64,000 nt of DNA, from positions 1 through 64,000 of the forward strand of contig CAZHNN010000002.1 in the NCBI GenBank assembly GCA_964533965.1, given 5' to 3'. The stretch's first letter is position 1. Every line of letters starts with the position of its first letter. The notes under the pieces are model-generated. The model was not told where the DNA came from. It made no database searches and saw only the letters and a list, made by a program, of their open reading frames with translations. This document shows positions 16,724 through 26,102 of the stretch, piece by piece. This DNA is from RGIG3178 sp964533965. GTDB lineage: Bacteria > Bacillota > Clostridia > Christensenellales > QAND01. Both the position numbers and the translations under genes were made by a program.

Positions 16724-18352
16724 ATGAGTATGTTTTGTTACCAGTGTCAGGAAACCGCGCGTGGAACCGGCTGTGACGTACGCGGCGTATGCGGCAAGGT
16801 GGAAGAGGTAGCCAAGCTGCAGGACCTATTGATTTATCTCGTCAAGGGCACAGCGGATGCCATGATCAAGGGTCATGCGCCGGTGCTGGAGCTTAAAGAT
16901 GCCAACCGGCAGATCCTAAACAGCCTGTTCATGACCATTACCAACGCCAATTTCGACGATAGTGCCATCGAAGCTCAGATCAAAAGGATGCTTTCGATAC
17001 GCGACACAATCAGGAAGTCCTATCCCGGCGAAAACCTGCACGACGCAGCGACGTTTGCGGTGGATACCAGGCAGGCCATGCTGGACAAAGCGGCCCAGAT
17101 CGGCGTGCTCTCCACGGCAGATACCGATATCCGCTCGCTCCGCCAGACGATACTAAACGGCCTGAAGGGCATTTCGGCGTACACCGAGCACGCGTTGAAT
17201 CTCCGCCAGGAAGATCCGCAGATCTATGAATTCATGGCAGAAGCGCTCGCGAAGCTTTTGGACGATACATTGGGCGTAGGCGATCTCTTGCAGCTTGCGA
17301 TGGACACCGGCAAGGCAGGTGTTTCGGCGATGGCGCTGTTGGACAAAGCCAACACCACTGCGTATGGCAACCCCGAGATCACATCCGTTAACATCGGCGT
17401 GCGCAAGAACCCCGCTATACTGATCTCCGGCCATGACCTAATCGACCTGGAGCAGCTTCTGGAACAGACAGAGGGCACAGGCGTAGACGTGTATACGCAC
17501 AGCGAGATGCTGCCCGCGCATTACTACCCCGCATTCAAAAAATATGAGCACTTCGCAGGCAACTACGGCAACGCGTGGTGGAAGCAGGTCGGCGAGTTTG
17601 AGACCTTCCACGGCCCCATCCTGTTCACCTCCAACTGCATCGTTCCGCCTCGCAGCGAAGAGGTGAAAGCCCGCATCTTCACCACCAACAGCGCAGGCTA
17701 CCCCGGTTGCGTGCACATCGAAGCAAATGCTTCCGGCCAGAAGGATTTCAGCCAGATCATCGAACTTGCCAAGACCCTGCCCGCGCCGGAGCAGATCGAG
17801 ACCGGAACCATCATCGGTGGCTTCGCGCACAACCAGGTAGCCCTATTGGCAGATAAGGTTGTGGATGCTGTCAAATCCGGCGCGATCAAGCGGTTTTTCG
17901 TGATGGCGGGCTGCGACGGGCGCATGAAATCGCGTGAGTACTATGCCGAATTCGCTCAAAAGCTCCCCAAGGACACCGTGATCCTGACGGCAGGCTGCGC
18001 GAAGTACCGCTACAACAAGCTCAACTTGGGCGACATCGGCGGCATCCCGCGGGTGTTGGACGCCGGGCAGTGCAACGATTCGTATTCGCTGGTGCTCACC
18101 GCGCTTAAGCTCAAGGATGCGTTCGGCCTTGACAGCGTAAACGACCTGCCGCTGACGTTTAACATAGCATGGTACGAGCAAAAGGCGGTACTGGTGCTGC
18201 TGGCATTGCTGTATCTTGGCGTTAAGAACATCCACCTCGGCCCCACGCTGCCGGGCTTTGCCAGCGAGAATGTACTCAAGGTGCTCGTTGAGCAATTCGG
18301 CATCGCAGGGATCAAGACAGCTGATGAAGACATCGCGCTTTTCCTGGCGTAA
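16724..18352 (+). CDS. hcp: Hydroxylamine reductase / hybrid cluster protein
   Basis: A 542-residue hybrid cluster protein. The N-terminal cysteine motif CYQCQETARGTGCDVRGVC binds the cubane [4Fe-4S] cluster in the spacing of strict anaerobes. Hybrid-cluster ligands are visible later: HSEMLPAHYYP, the FTSNCIVPP cysteine, GYPGCVHIE and AGCAKYRYNKL, plus the QCNDSYS segment. Hcp reduces hydroxylamine in vitro and is considered a nitric oxide reductase in vivo. It lies downstream of a cupin and divergent from a Crp/Fnr regulator, and ends at a strong terminator. Confidence 0.95.
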   Translation: MSMFCYQCQETARGTGCDVRGVCGKVEEVAKLQDLLIYLVKGTADAMIKGHAPVLELKDANRQILNSLFMTITNANFDDSAIEAQIKRMLSIRDTIRKSYPGENLHDAATFAVDTRQAMLDKAAQIGVLSTADTDIRSLRQTILNGLKGISAYTEHALNLRQEDPQIYEFMAEALAKLLDDTLGVGDLLQLAMDTGKAGVSAMALLDKANTTAYGNPEITSVNIGVRKNPAILISGHDLIDLEQLLEQTEGTGVDVYTHSEMLPAHYYPAFKKYEHFAGNYGNAWWKQVGEFETFHGPILFTSNCIVPPRSEEVKARIFTTNSAGYPGCVHIEANASGQKDFSQIIELAKTLPAPEQIETGTIIGGFAHNQVALLADKVVDAVKSGAIKRFFVMAGCDGRMKSREYYAEFAQKLPKDTVILTAGCAKYRYNKLNLGDIGGIPRVLDAGQCNDSYSLVLTALKLKDAFGLDSVNDLPLTFNIAWYEQKAVLVLLALLYLGVKNIHLGPTLPGFASENVLKVLVEQFGIAGIKTADEDIALFLA

Positions 18353-18373
18353 CAGACGAATACATTCCACATC

Positions 18374-18408
18374 AAAAGCGGCAGACCATTGAGGTCTGCC
18401 GCTTCTTT
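18374..18408. terminator. Bidirectional intrinsic terminator
   Basis: AAGCGGCAGACC (18376-18387) and GGTCTGCCGCTT (18393-18404) form a 12-bp perfect stem followed by CTTT, between hcp and the convergent GNAT gene. Confidence 0.85.
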
Positions 18409-18420
18409 GATTCTGTTTGA

Positions 18421-18909
18421 CTAAACTTGCATCTGCATAAACCCGACGACAAACGGAAGATGAACGAATGTTGCGGTTCCTATATGGACAAAGCCCTGTC
18501 TTATATACCATTGCTTTAGCCGGGCATTGTCTTCTATGATCCCGATCGTGATTTTTTCCCCGCCCAACCGCAAGGCCTCTTCCTTGGCAAATTGCAAAAG
18601 CAGTGCACCGCACCCGTTGTGCCTGTGCTTCGGGAGCACACAGACCTTTTCCAATTCGATGCTCCCCGCTTTCCCGCGCTTTAATTCTAAAAAGCCGATC
18701 ATCTCTCCATCAAAATAGAGGCCATAGAGGTTTACGCCCTTGTTCCAATCCGAAACGAGATGCCCGGTCTTAATAAAGGCGCCGTTGGTTGGACAGTTTT
18801 GAACGGTCAGACCAAATTCGACGGCTACTGTATCAAAGCTTTGCCGTATCACTTGGGCGCAAGCATCCAATTCCTCAAACCGCACGTTTCGTATGGTATA
18901 CTCCGGCAT
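18421..18909 (-). CDS. GNAT family N-acetyltransferase
   Basis: A 162-residue acetyltransferase. The core motif A is IELEKVCVLPKHRHNGCGALLL, including the acetyl-CoA pyrophosphate loop (about residues 88-107; RHNGCG corresponds to R/QxxGxG/A). Motif B follows with NARLKQWYIRQGF. The substrate is unknown. The start at 18909 has AGGGGTGA upstream. It lies 66 bases downstream of the MFS gene on the same strand, so cotranscription is possible. Confidence 0.85.
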   Translation of the reverse strand: MPEYTIRNVRFEELDACAQVIRQSFDTVAVEFGLTVQNCPTNGAFIKTGHLVSDWNKGVNLYGLYFDGEMIGFLELKRGKAGSIELEKVCVLPKHRHNGCGALLLQFAKEEALRLGGEKITIGIIEDNARLKQWYIRQGFVHIGTATFVHLPFVVGFMQMQV

Positions 18910-18975
18910 ACAGCTTCACCCCTAAGGCGAATTCAATGCTCCGACTATATAAGATGCACAGGATGCTGTTCTATG

Positions 18976-20214
18976 CTATTGCTCGATCTTGATCCTGCTG
19001 GACAGCAGGAAATTGATAAACGCAATGAAGGCCGCCGCAATGAAGACGTATTTATACCCCATGCTCGCCCAGAGTATGCCGCCGAAGAATGGAATGGTCA
19101 TCGCGACGACATGATCAAAACTCGTGCCGGCAGACAGCGTTGGCGTCACATCCTCCGGATCGACGGCGATCTTTCGCATATACGTCGACCGTGCCATCTC
19201 CACGGCGTTCATTGAATTGTCTATGACGTAACAGGCTGCGATCACAATGACAGCCATGTTAAGCGGCAGGAAGTCCTCTGCAAAAGCGTATCCCAGGCAA
19301 ATAACGATCAACAGAATCGCCGCCGCCGACAGGACAAACCGTTCCCCGCGCTGATCAATGGCATTGCCGATGATGGTCCTTGTCAGGATGCTGACGGCAG
19401 AGACGATTACTCCCAGTATCGCAAAAACAGGAGGATCAAGGTGAAACACCTGAATGAGCACCCAGGGCGCAAAGGTCAAAAATATTTGCTTTCTAGCGCC
19501 GTTTACGATGCTCAGGATGTAGTACAACATATATTGTTTCCGGAATACGAACTTCGCCTTTTTCACTTTGGGCTTTTGAGGGGTCATCATGCCCAGGATA
19601 AACGCCGCAAACACGTAAAAGACCGCGGCGGTGATAAAAGCGGTTCGGTATGTAAGGCCAAGATACTTGAAGCCCAGCCAGACGATCCCATACCCAAGAA
19701 TCGTCGCAGCAAGGTTATAAGCATTGTATTGTCCGAGACGGGCGCCGTACTGTTCCTTCTGTGAAAGGTTCATTCCGATTCCGGGAGCCAGGGGAATGAA
19801 AATATGGGTACCAAGGCTCAGCACCATCATCCAGGCCAGCATCATCGCAAACGTTGGAGAAAGCAGTCCCAAACCCATCATGCCGACAGCGGCACAGAGC
19901 ATTCCGATCGCCGCCATCCGTATATTGCCCAAAAAGGAGAGCACTCCCAGAACGATGATGATAAGCGCGCCCGGCAGTTCTCGCGGAAATTCCACAATGC
20001 CCCTGGAAGCTGCGGATAGCTTGTAAACATCATTCAAAAAGTTATTGAAGCAGGTGGAGTTTATCCCGGTTGCGACCCCGCTGAGCATGCCGACGATCAA
20101 AAATAGCTTAAAATCCTTCTCCGCACCGAACTTCTGCCATAGCCTCCCGAACAAGCCCTTTTTTTCAATGGCTGTCACGTCATCGATGCCATCGACGCTT
20201 TTGCTCGAATCCAT
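18976..20214 (-). CDS. Major facilitator superfamily transporter
   Basis: A 412-residue membrane protein with about twelve hydrophobic helices in two six-helix halves; the cytoplasmic N-terminus is charged. MFS features include the short basic loop between early helices and the conserved RTIIGNAIDQRGERF segment after helix 8, an MFS motif-A-like sequence in the second half. The substrate is unknown. A long Q/K-containing loop (MTPQKPKVKKAKFVF) separates the halves. AAGGGA precedes the ATG. It starts divergently from the DUF3298 pair, leaving a 112-base shared promoter region. Confidence 0.8.
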   Translation of the reverse strand: MDSSKSVDGIDDVTAIEKKGLFGRLWQKFGAEKDFKLFLIVGMLSGVATGINSTCFNNFLNDVYKLSAASRGIVEFPRELPGALIIIVLGVLSFLGNIRMAAIGMLCAAVGMMGLGLLSPTFAMMLAWMMVLSLGTHIFIPLAPGIGMNLSQKEQYGARLGQYNAYNLAATILGYGIVWLGFKYLGLTYRTAFITAAVFYVFAAFILGMMTPQKPKVKKAKFVFRKQYMLYYILSIVNGARKQIFLTFAPWVLIQVFHLDPPVFAILGVIVSAVSILTRTIIGNAIDQRGERFVLSAAAILLIVICLGYAFAEDFLPLNMAVIVIAACYVIDNSMNAVEMARSTYMRKIAVDPEDVTPTLSAGTSFDHVVAMTIPFFGGILWASMGYKYVFIAAAFIAFINFLLSSRIKIEQ

Positions 20215-20326
20215 AAAAAAAGAATCCCTTCCCGCGAGTTTTTCTCTTCATCATACAATACATGGGGGTTGTTGATCAATCAAATAGGCAATATCCTTTA
20301 TTATCACGCAAAGGGGAGACGGTTTC

Positions 20327-21058
20327 ATGGAGCGATGCCTGGCTTTTTTGCTTTTGTTGTGTACGCTGGGCTGTTACCGTTCCCCCGCGCCCAATCTCGT
20401 TCAACAGTCGTATACGGATCGGGAAAATGCACAGATAATCATGAAGAGCATTTGCCGCAACTTTTCTTATGAAGATGAAATTGTACTAAAAGTGAACATT
20501 CAATACCCAGAAATCCATCTGCAGAATGGGCAAGCCCAGCCCATCAACAGCCACATTCAATCCGAAATGGATGTGTTCTATTTCAACGCCATAACCTCCT
20601 ATTACTGGCAGGCCATGGGCGAATATCTGCATTCCAAGAAAAGCGGTTCGTTTTTACCGCGCGAAGCAACGCTGCAGTATACCATTACCTTGAGCGATGA
20701 ACATTGGCTGAGTCTCTACCGCGACGAATACCTCTACCTTGGGGGTGCGCACGGCATCACCATTCGTCATTCTGACACGTATGATTTGCATTCCGGCAAT
20801 CTCATGACGCTAAATTCCTTTTTCCAAAAAAGCGAAGAGTATAGAAACCGGATCATCCGGCAGATCACAGAGCAAGCGGATATCCATATGCAGCAGGACG
20901 CACTCTATTATGACGATTACCGTGTGTTGATTCATAAATGCTTCCATGAGAAGAGCTTTTACCTCACGGCAAAAGGCATCGTGTTTTATTTTCAGGAATA
21001 CGAAATAGCACCCTATGCCGCGGGGATCGTTGAATTTACCCTTCCCTACGTACGCTGA
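20327..21058 (+). CDS. DUF3298-domain lipoprotein, first of a tandem pair
   Basis: A 243-residue exported protein. The leader has a lipobox (TLGC). The mature part contains YPEIHLQNGQ, then LYRDEYLYLGGAHG and YDLHSGNLMTLNSFF, then a C-terminal FYFQEYEIAPYAAGIVEF strand pair; this is the DUF4163/DUF3298 layout also found in the extracellular part of the anti-sigma factor RsiV. No membrane anchor other than the lipid is present, so it is a free-standing domain. The next gene is a close paralog in tandem. Its function is unknown; RsiV binds lysozyme, but that cannot be extended to this protein from sequence. Confidence 0.7.
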   Translation: MERCLAFLLLLCTLGCYRSPAPNLVQQSYTDRENAQIIMKSICRNFSYEDEIVLKVNIQYPEIHLQNGQAQPINSHIQSEMDVFYFNAITSYYWQAMGEYLHSKKSGSFLPREATLQYTITLSDEHWLSLYRDEYLYLGGAHGITIRHSDTYDLHSGNLMTLNSFFQKSEEYRNRIIRQITEQADIHMQQDALYYDDYRVLIHKCFHEKSFYLTAKGIVFYFQEYEIAPYAAGIVEFTLPYVR

Positions 21059-21128
21059 ACCAATGGCGGGTGTGCCTTCGTTGCAACTTAAAACGCTCCC
21101 GCATAGTGTATGGCGGGAGGGGATACGA

Positions 21129-21827
21129 TTGCAGACGCGCAGACAAAATCAAAAAGCCGCCATATCCATGCGTGAGATAAAGCGGACGCTTTCCTACCAA
21201 AACGTTTCTGTGCTTTCGTTTTCCGTACAATTTCCGGAAATCAGCCTGGCTTCGAACAGGACGGCGCAGATACGCATCAATAACAACATCCGATCACAGG
21301 TGGCTGAATTTACCAAGAGCGTCACAACGGTGCTGTACCGGGATGCCATAAACAATTATCGAAATGCCCAGCAGAATGGGTATCCGTTTCATGCATTCGA
21401 GGCGGTGATGAACTACACTGTCACCTACAACCAAAATTGCCATTTGAGCATGTACCGCGACCGGTATGAGTTCACCGGCGGCGCACACGGCAACACCATC
21501 CGTTCGTCCGATACATACAGCCTTCGCACAGGGGCGACGCTGCCGCTGTCCTCGTATTTCCAGCCGTACCAGAACTATCGCCGCATCCTGTTGCCTCAAA
21601 TTCTAAGACAGGCGGACGAGAACATGCGGCAAAACCCGGTGTATTTTGACAACTACGCGCTGCTCATCATGCAGAATTTCAACGAAGAAAACTATTATCT
21701 GACTCCCGGCGGTGTAGCGCTCTATTTCCAGCAATATGAAATTGCGCCGTATGCCACGGGCATCGTTGTTTTTACCGTACCATATAGTCTTTTGCACTGG
21801 TATCCTGTCTGTATGCAAAGAGTTTGA
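21129..21827 (+). CDS. DUF3298-domain protein, second of a tandem pair
   Basis: A 232-residue paralog of the preceding gene. Shared blocks are FPEISLASN, MYRDRYEFTGGAHGNT, YSLRTGATLPLSSYF and YFQQYEIAPYATGIVVF. The TTG at 21129 is favoured because GGGAGGGG ends seven bases upstream; an earlier ATG at 21063 has no ribosome binding site. From the TTG the protein lacks an obvious signal peptide, unlike its sister, so either it is cytoplasmic or the leader was lost in the duplication. It is spaced 70 bases from the first copy and followed by a terminator. Confidence 0.6.
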   Translation: MQTRRQNQKAAISMREIKRTLSYQNVSVLSFSVQFPEISLASNRTAQIRINNNIRSQVAEFTKSVTTVLYRDAINNYRNAQQNGYPFHAFEAVMNYTVTYNQNCHLSMYRDRYEFTGGAHGNTIRSSDTYSLRTGATLPLSSYFQPYQNYRRILLPQILRQADENMRQNPVYFDNYALLIMQNFNEENYYLTPGGVALYFQQYEIAPYATGIVVFTVPYSLLHWYPVCMQRV

Positions 21828-21844
21828 GTTTAAACCAAGCCCTC

Positions 21845-21878
21845 AAAGCGCCCCGCCTTCAGGTCGGGGCGTTTATCT
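21845..21878 (+). terminator. Intrinsic terminator
   Basis: CGCCCCG (21849-21855) and CGGGGCG (21865-21871) form a stem followed by TTTATCTT, ending the DUF3298 pair. Confidence 0.75.
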
Positions 21879-21999
21879 TATCGAATGTCTTTTTGTTTTT
21901 TATTGCCAATAAGACAATCGAAATGACGTCTTAAATTCAACGCGTAATTTCGCACAAAACGGACATCCTAGGCAAAGGAATACAGAAAGGAGTCAACAA

Positions 22000-22272
22000 A
22001 TGGGCATCATCAGCTGGATCATCATAGGCGCACTCGCCGGTTGGATCGGCAGCATGTTCACCGGCAATGACGCAAGGATGGGCGCGGGAGCAAATATTCT
22101 CGTCGGCATCATCGGCGGTTTTTTAGGCGGTTTTCTCTTCAGCCTGTTCGGCCGCATTGGCATCACCGGATTTAACCTGTGGAGCCTCATCGTGGCCACC
22201 ATCGGTTCCATTATATTTCTGATGATCGTCAATGCGTTTACCAGGAAGCCTGTCACTAGGGATAGGGATTAG
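22000..22272 (+). CDS. GlsB/YeaQ/YmgE family membrane protein
   Basis: A 90-residue membrane protein with three hydrophobic helices rich in glycine: IIIGALAGWIGSMF, then NILVGIIGGFLGGFLF and LIVATIGSIIFLMIVNAF. This is the transglycosylase-associated (GlsB/YeaQ/YmgE) family, small stress-induced membrane proteins of unclear mechanism. AAAGGAG precedes the ATG. It appears monocistronic, with a terminator 30 bases downstream. Confidence 0.9.
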   Translation: MGIISWIIIGALAGWIGSMFTGNDARMGAGANILVGIIGGFLGGFLFSLFGRIGITGFNLWSLIVATIGSIIFLMIVNAFTRKPVTRDRD

Positions 22273-22301
22273 ACCTTCCAATCAGTACGATCTATGACGA
22301 A

Positions 22302-22335
22302 AATATCGCCGATACCAATCGGCGATATTCTTTTA
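22302..22335. terminator. Bidirectional intrinsic terminator
   Basis: AATATCGCCGAT (22302-22313) and ATCGGCGATATT (22318-22329) form a 12-bp perfect stem with a 4-base loop followed by CTTTTAT, between convergent genes. Confidence 0.85.
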
Positions 22336-22362
22336 TATTACGTTTTTCACGAACGATTGCTT

Positions 22363-23289
22363 CTATCGATAAGATGCTTGTATATCGGTTATCTGCCTGT
22401 AAAGCGCATCGTTCACAGGCGTCGGCACGCCATATTCACGGCCTTTGCGCATCAGAGTGCCCGCAAACAGCTCAACTTCAGTCTTACGTTTTGCCACTAC
22501 GTCCTGCAGCATGGAGGGTTTGCCGGCCGGATCGAGCCTGCCCAATACCTCAAGCCAATACGCCAAATCCGCCTCATGAAGGCCGATGTACGCCTTTTGC
22601 GCTAGTGCTATCACCTCGCGCATCGCGGCCAGCATGGCGTCGCGCGTTTCACCCGGGCGCTGGATATCCGCATAGGTTCCGCCGCGCACTGCCAGCGTCT
22701 GGTTTACGCCGACGTTGACCATCCATTTCCCCCACATGCGCTTTGGCATATCCAGACACACCTCATAGGGGAGCTTATTGCGTTCAAAAAACCTTGCCAC
22801 ACGCATCACCTTCTCGGGCGCAGGGCCTTTTTCATTGACGCCGATGCAGAGAAGCCCGATGTTGGCATACTGCAGCCGGTTGCCCACCTTAACGGCATCC
22901 ATGCCTTGTGCGACGCAGCAGATCACCCTGTCCCACCCGTAGGCTTTTGCAATGACTTCTTCGCTGACGATGCCGTTGAGCATGGACAGAAGAATCGTGT
23001 TAGGTCCTATCTGGTTTTCGACCATCCGGATGGCCTCCTCAAGGTCGCCATATTTCACAGCAAACATGATGAGGTCATCGGTTTCGCCTGTTTGCTCGGG
23101 AGTGGCAAAGTTGAACTCGCGATATACTCCATTGACAAATACGCCATCGCGCCGATACCGCTCCACACGCCTGGCATCCGCAACGAATTTCAAATCCGCC
23201 TTATTCATATTCTGTGCCAGGCACTCACCGAACATGACACCCAGCGCACCAAACCCGATGATGGAAACCTTATGTATTTCCAACCTCAT
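22363..23289 (-). CDS. 2-dehydropantoate 2-reductase-like (PanE/ApbA family) oxidoreductase
   Basis: A 308-residue NADP-dependent reductase of the ketopantoate reductase family. The N-terminal Rossmann motif is IGFGALGVMFG; the catalytic lysine and asparagine are likely in KRMWGKWMVNVGVNQ near residue 185, and a C-terminal PSMLQDVVAKRKTEVE segment carries the family's substrate-binding serine and glutamate. Ketopantoate reduction belongs to pantothenate and CoA synthesis, but many clostridial paralogs act on other 2-keto acids and no panB or panC gene is nearby. ATG 23289 is chosen because GGAAGGCGGGG directly precedes it. Confidence 0.82.
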   Translation of the reverse strand: MRLEIHKVSIIGFGALGVMFGECLAQNMNKADLKFVADARRVERYRRDGVFVNGVYREFNFATPEQTGETDDLIMFAVKYGDLEEAIRMVENQIGPNTILLSMLNGIVSEEVIAKAYGWDRVICCVAQGMDAVKVGNRLQYANIGLLCIGVNEKGPAPEKVMRVARFFERNKLPYEVCLDMPKRMWGKWMVNVGVNQTLAVRGGTYADIQRPGETRDAMLAAMREVIALAQKAYIGLHEADLAYWLEVLGRLDPAGKPSMLQDVVAKRKTEVELFAGTLMRKGREYGVPTPVNDALYRQITDIQASYR

Positions 23290-23547
23290 CCCCGCCTTCC
23301 AATGCGTTGATCGTATTGTAGCATCGATTACACCTTCCCTCAATGCAGGTCGGGAATTTCATCAACGTTTCCTATGCGAAAATAATTTGCCATGATTTTA
23401 TCAATATTTAATCATTATTTCATCAAATTTAATAATATTACTATATTTATAATAATATCTCCTTATAAATTTGTCTCTTGCATAATAGTATGGTATGCTA
23501 TAGATAATCTATGGTTTGCGTAAATACACAAAGGAAAGGTGATGAAC

Positions 23548-24822
23548 ATGTCTGAACGTCAAATGCAAAAGATCGGAATCGGGTTTGCGACCGGTAGGAG
23601 ATGTTTTCAGCAGGTGCTGAAAACGTATGCATACAATTGGATGGAGAGCGGAAATGCGGATTATAACATTACGGTCGATGTTTTTATCGCCTATGATCTA
23701 CGCTATAACAATACGACGTTATCCGACTACACGGACATTCCCACCGATGTGCTGAGCCTTTTTGACAGCGTCCATTTCATAGGAAATCAATACATCCGCA
23801 GGGAAGCTGCACTGCTCATCGAGCAGGGTGTAGTGAGCGAAGAGGACGCGACCCTGCTCTTTTCCGCCGGATATGCGGGCAAGCGCAACGCGCTGCTGTA
23901 CTCCGCACTGAAGAGCGGCGTTAACGCGCTGCTGTTTCTGGACGACGACGAATACCCTCTTGCCGTGACCAAAACCCGCGCCCATGCCATCTGGAGCGGG
24001 CAGCATGTGCTCAGTACGCATATGGAACACATCCACCAAGCGGACATCACGCATGGTCACCACTGCGGCTATATCTCGCCGATTCCGTATATAGAATTCA
24101 ACGATACGCTATCCGAACAGGATTTCCGCAGTTTTATCGAAGCGATCAGCAACGATATACTCAATTGGGATAACATCAGAAACGTCATGTCCAACGGCGG
24201 CGTCACCTATGCCGACACCAACGTTTTGATCAGCGAAGAGGCGATTCACGTCCGAGAGCGCAACAACGCAAAGTTCATTTCCGGCGCCAATCTTTGCATC
24301 AACCTCAATTCTCCCGAACGCGTGTTTCCATTTTATAATCCGCCGGGTGCGCGTGGGGAGGATACTTTTTTGAGCACGCTGCTGCGCGACCGGAGCGTGC
24401 TGCGCGTACCCTGCTACACGTTCCACGACGGGTTTTCGACCTACCAGCACATCATGCACGGCGTGCTGCCCACCAAGCTTCGAGCCATCCGTTCAGACGA
24501 TGAAGCTATCGTAAACCGCTTCTATCGTGCCTGCCTTGGATGGGTGCGCTACAAGCCGCTTCTTTTGTACATCACACAGAACGAAAATTACGATAAACTT
24601 ATCGAAGAAATGAAGGCTAGGTTGTCCAATACGCTGCCGAAGATCAGCGCGTATTTTGGCAAGCAGGAATTTCTGGGAATCGAGCGTGAATTGGACCGAT
24701 ACCATAAAAATGTCCGCAGGCATTACGCGCAATATATCAAGGCACAGAACGCATGGGAGAATATCATGCGGCACCTCGCTGTGATGCCTATCGGCGAAGG
24801 CATCGGTGAAGCCATTGGTTGA
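23548..24822 (+). CDS. GT-A-type glycosyltransferase-like protein
   Basis: A 424-residue soluble protein. After AGYAGKRNALLYSALKSGVNALLFLDDDEYPL, the DDDE run is the nucleotide-sugar/metal-binding DXD motif of GT-A glycosyltransferases, here near residue 136; the G-K-R-NALLY segment before it also fits. A later GARGEDTFLSTLL resembles the acceptor-site ED motif. The family number cannot be given. The next gene, a GT-B glycosyltransferase, overlaps by 17 bases, so both probably build one glycan or glycoprotein. ATG 23548 has AAGGAAAGG eight bases upstream. An AT-rich stretch precedes it. Confidence 0.65.
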   Translation: MSERQMQKIGIGFATGRRCFQQVLKTYAYNWMESGNADYNITVDVFIAYDLRYNNTTLSDYTDIPTDVLSLFDSVHFIGNQYIRREAALLIEQGVVSEEDATLLFSAGYAGKRNALLYSALKSGVNALLFLDDDEYPLAVTKTRAHAIWSGQHVLSTHMEHIHQADITHGHHCGYISPIPYIEFNDTLSEQDFRSFIEAISNDILNWDNIRNVMSNGGVTYADTNVLISEEAIHVRERNNAKFISGANLCINLNSPERVFPFYNPPGARGEDTFLSTLLRDRSVLRVPCYTFHDGFSTYQHIMHGVLPTKLRAIRSDDEAIVNRFYRACLGWVRYKPLLLYITQNENYDKLIEEMKARLSNTLPKISAYFGKQEFLGIERELDRYHKNVRRHYAQYIKAQNAWENIMRHLAVMPIGEGIGEAIG

Positions 24823-25945
24823 TCTGCAAAAATTCAGACAGGAGGAGTTTATACGGCGGGAAGCCAATTTGCGACATGCACACAGGCAGGGGCTGCGTGA
24901 GGGGATCGCCCCCGCCGGATCCCTGCACATCGTATATGTCATGACGCATACGGGGGTATGCGGCGGCACCAAGATCATCCTTGAGCAGGCCAACCAACTT
25001 GTGCGGCAAGAACAGAAAGTGACACTTGTAAGCCATTTCGACAAACCCGACTGGTTTCCTGTCGACAACAAGGTACAATATGTACAAGTCCCGTTTTCAA
25101 AGGAACTCACGCTTGGCATTCCGTGCTGCGACGTCGTCGTGGCAACATACTGGCGGGAGATCTACGAATGCATATTACGAAAGAAAGCCCCCGTCGTCTA
25201 TTTCGAGCAAGGGGACTACCACTTGTTCGACTGGGACCATGTAGACGAGCGCGAGAAGGCGTACATCTATGTGCAATATCAAACGGTGCCCTTTCTGTTT
25301 ACAGTATCAGAAGGCGCGGCGGATCAGATTAAGAACGTGTTCCACCGGGAAGTAGACCTGATTCCGAATGCGATAGACGAAAGGATCTTCCATCCCGATC
25401 CCAGCAAGGAACACGCTTTGGAAGTGCTGCGCATAGCGATGATCGGCAGCGAACAGAACGAGTTCAAACGGATTCCGGACATCCGCGACGCTATCCGAAT
25501 ATTGGAGCAGAGAGGCTACGATGTGGAGTTGTATTGGGTTTCGCCGGATATGCCCATGGATCCGCAGGGACATCTCGCCGTAAACCCGCCGCAGAAAACG
25601 ATCGGCGATTTTTTACGGACGGCGGATTATTTCGTGTCCGCCTCCGTCTACGAATCGTTTTCGCTGCCGGTGCTCGAAGCGATGGCTTGCGGCTGTGCGG
25701 TTTTGACGACTAAGAACAAGGGTGTTCTCTCCTATGCCGTGGAGGGAAAGAATTGCGTGTTCGTCCATATGCACAACCCTTCGGATATCGCGGATAAGAT
25801 TGAAGTGCTTCAAGCTGATAAACCTCTGCGGGATACGCTTGTAGCGGGAGGCAAAGAAACCGCTAAGCTGTTTTCGTGGGATGCCATCATACCCCGTCTC
25901 ATCGGATATTACCGCGATATCGCCCGCTTTACACCCATCGATTAA
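24806..25945 (+). CDS. GT4-type (GT-B fold) glycosyltransferase
   Basis: A 379-residue glycosyltransferase of the GT4 style. The N-terminal domain starts with HIVYVMTHTGVCGGTKIILEQ, the acceptor-side glycine loop; the C-terminal domain contains VSEGAADQIKN, LIPNAIDERIFHP and the nucleotide-sugar site VSASVYESFSLPVLEAMACGCAVL, including the EX7E motif. No membrane segment is present. It starts inside the end of the preceding glycosyltransferase gene (GTG at 24806, overlap 17 bases), so translation is probably coupled. The sugar and acceptor are unknown. Confidence 0.85.
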   Translation: MKPLVDLQKFRQEEFIRREANLRHAHRQGLREGIAPAGSLHIVYVMTHTGVCGGTKIILEQANQLVRQEQKVTLVSHFDKPDWFPVDNKVQYVQVPFSKELTLGIPCCDVVVATYWREIYECILRKKAPVVYFEQGDYHLFDWDHVDEREKAYIYVQYQTVPFLFTVSEGAADQIKNVFHREVDLIPNAIDERIFHPDPSKEHALEVLRIAMIGSEQNEFKRIPDIRDAIRILEQRGYDVELYWVSPDMPMDPQGHLAVNPPQKTIGDFLRTADYFVSASVYESFSLPVLEAMACGCAVLTTKNKGVLSYAVEGKNCVFVHMHNPSDIADKIEVLQADKPLRDTLVAGGKETAKLFSWDAIIPRLIGYYRDIARFTPID

Positions 25946-26102
25946 TCGTATATAAACAAACCGCGCTATACATGCAGACCCTTTTTTGGGCGGCCATGCG
26001 TTTTTCTTATGGCCGATGTTTCGCCGATTGGTTTACGAATCCGCAATAGCGGTCAAGAACATTTTCCTGTGCTGCGCTATCCTTTTATCAGGAGATGAGG
26101 CC

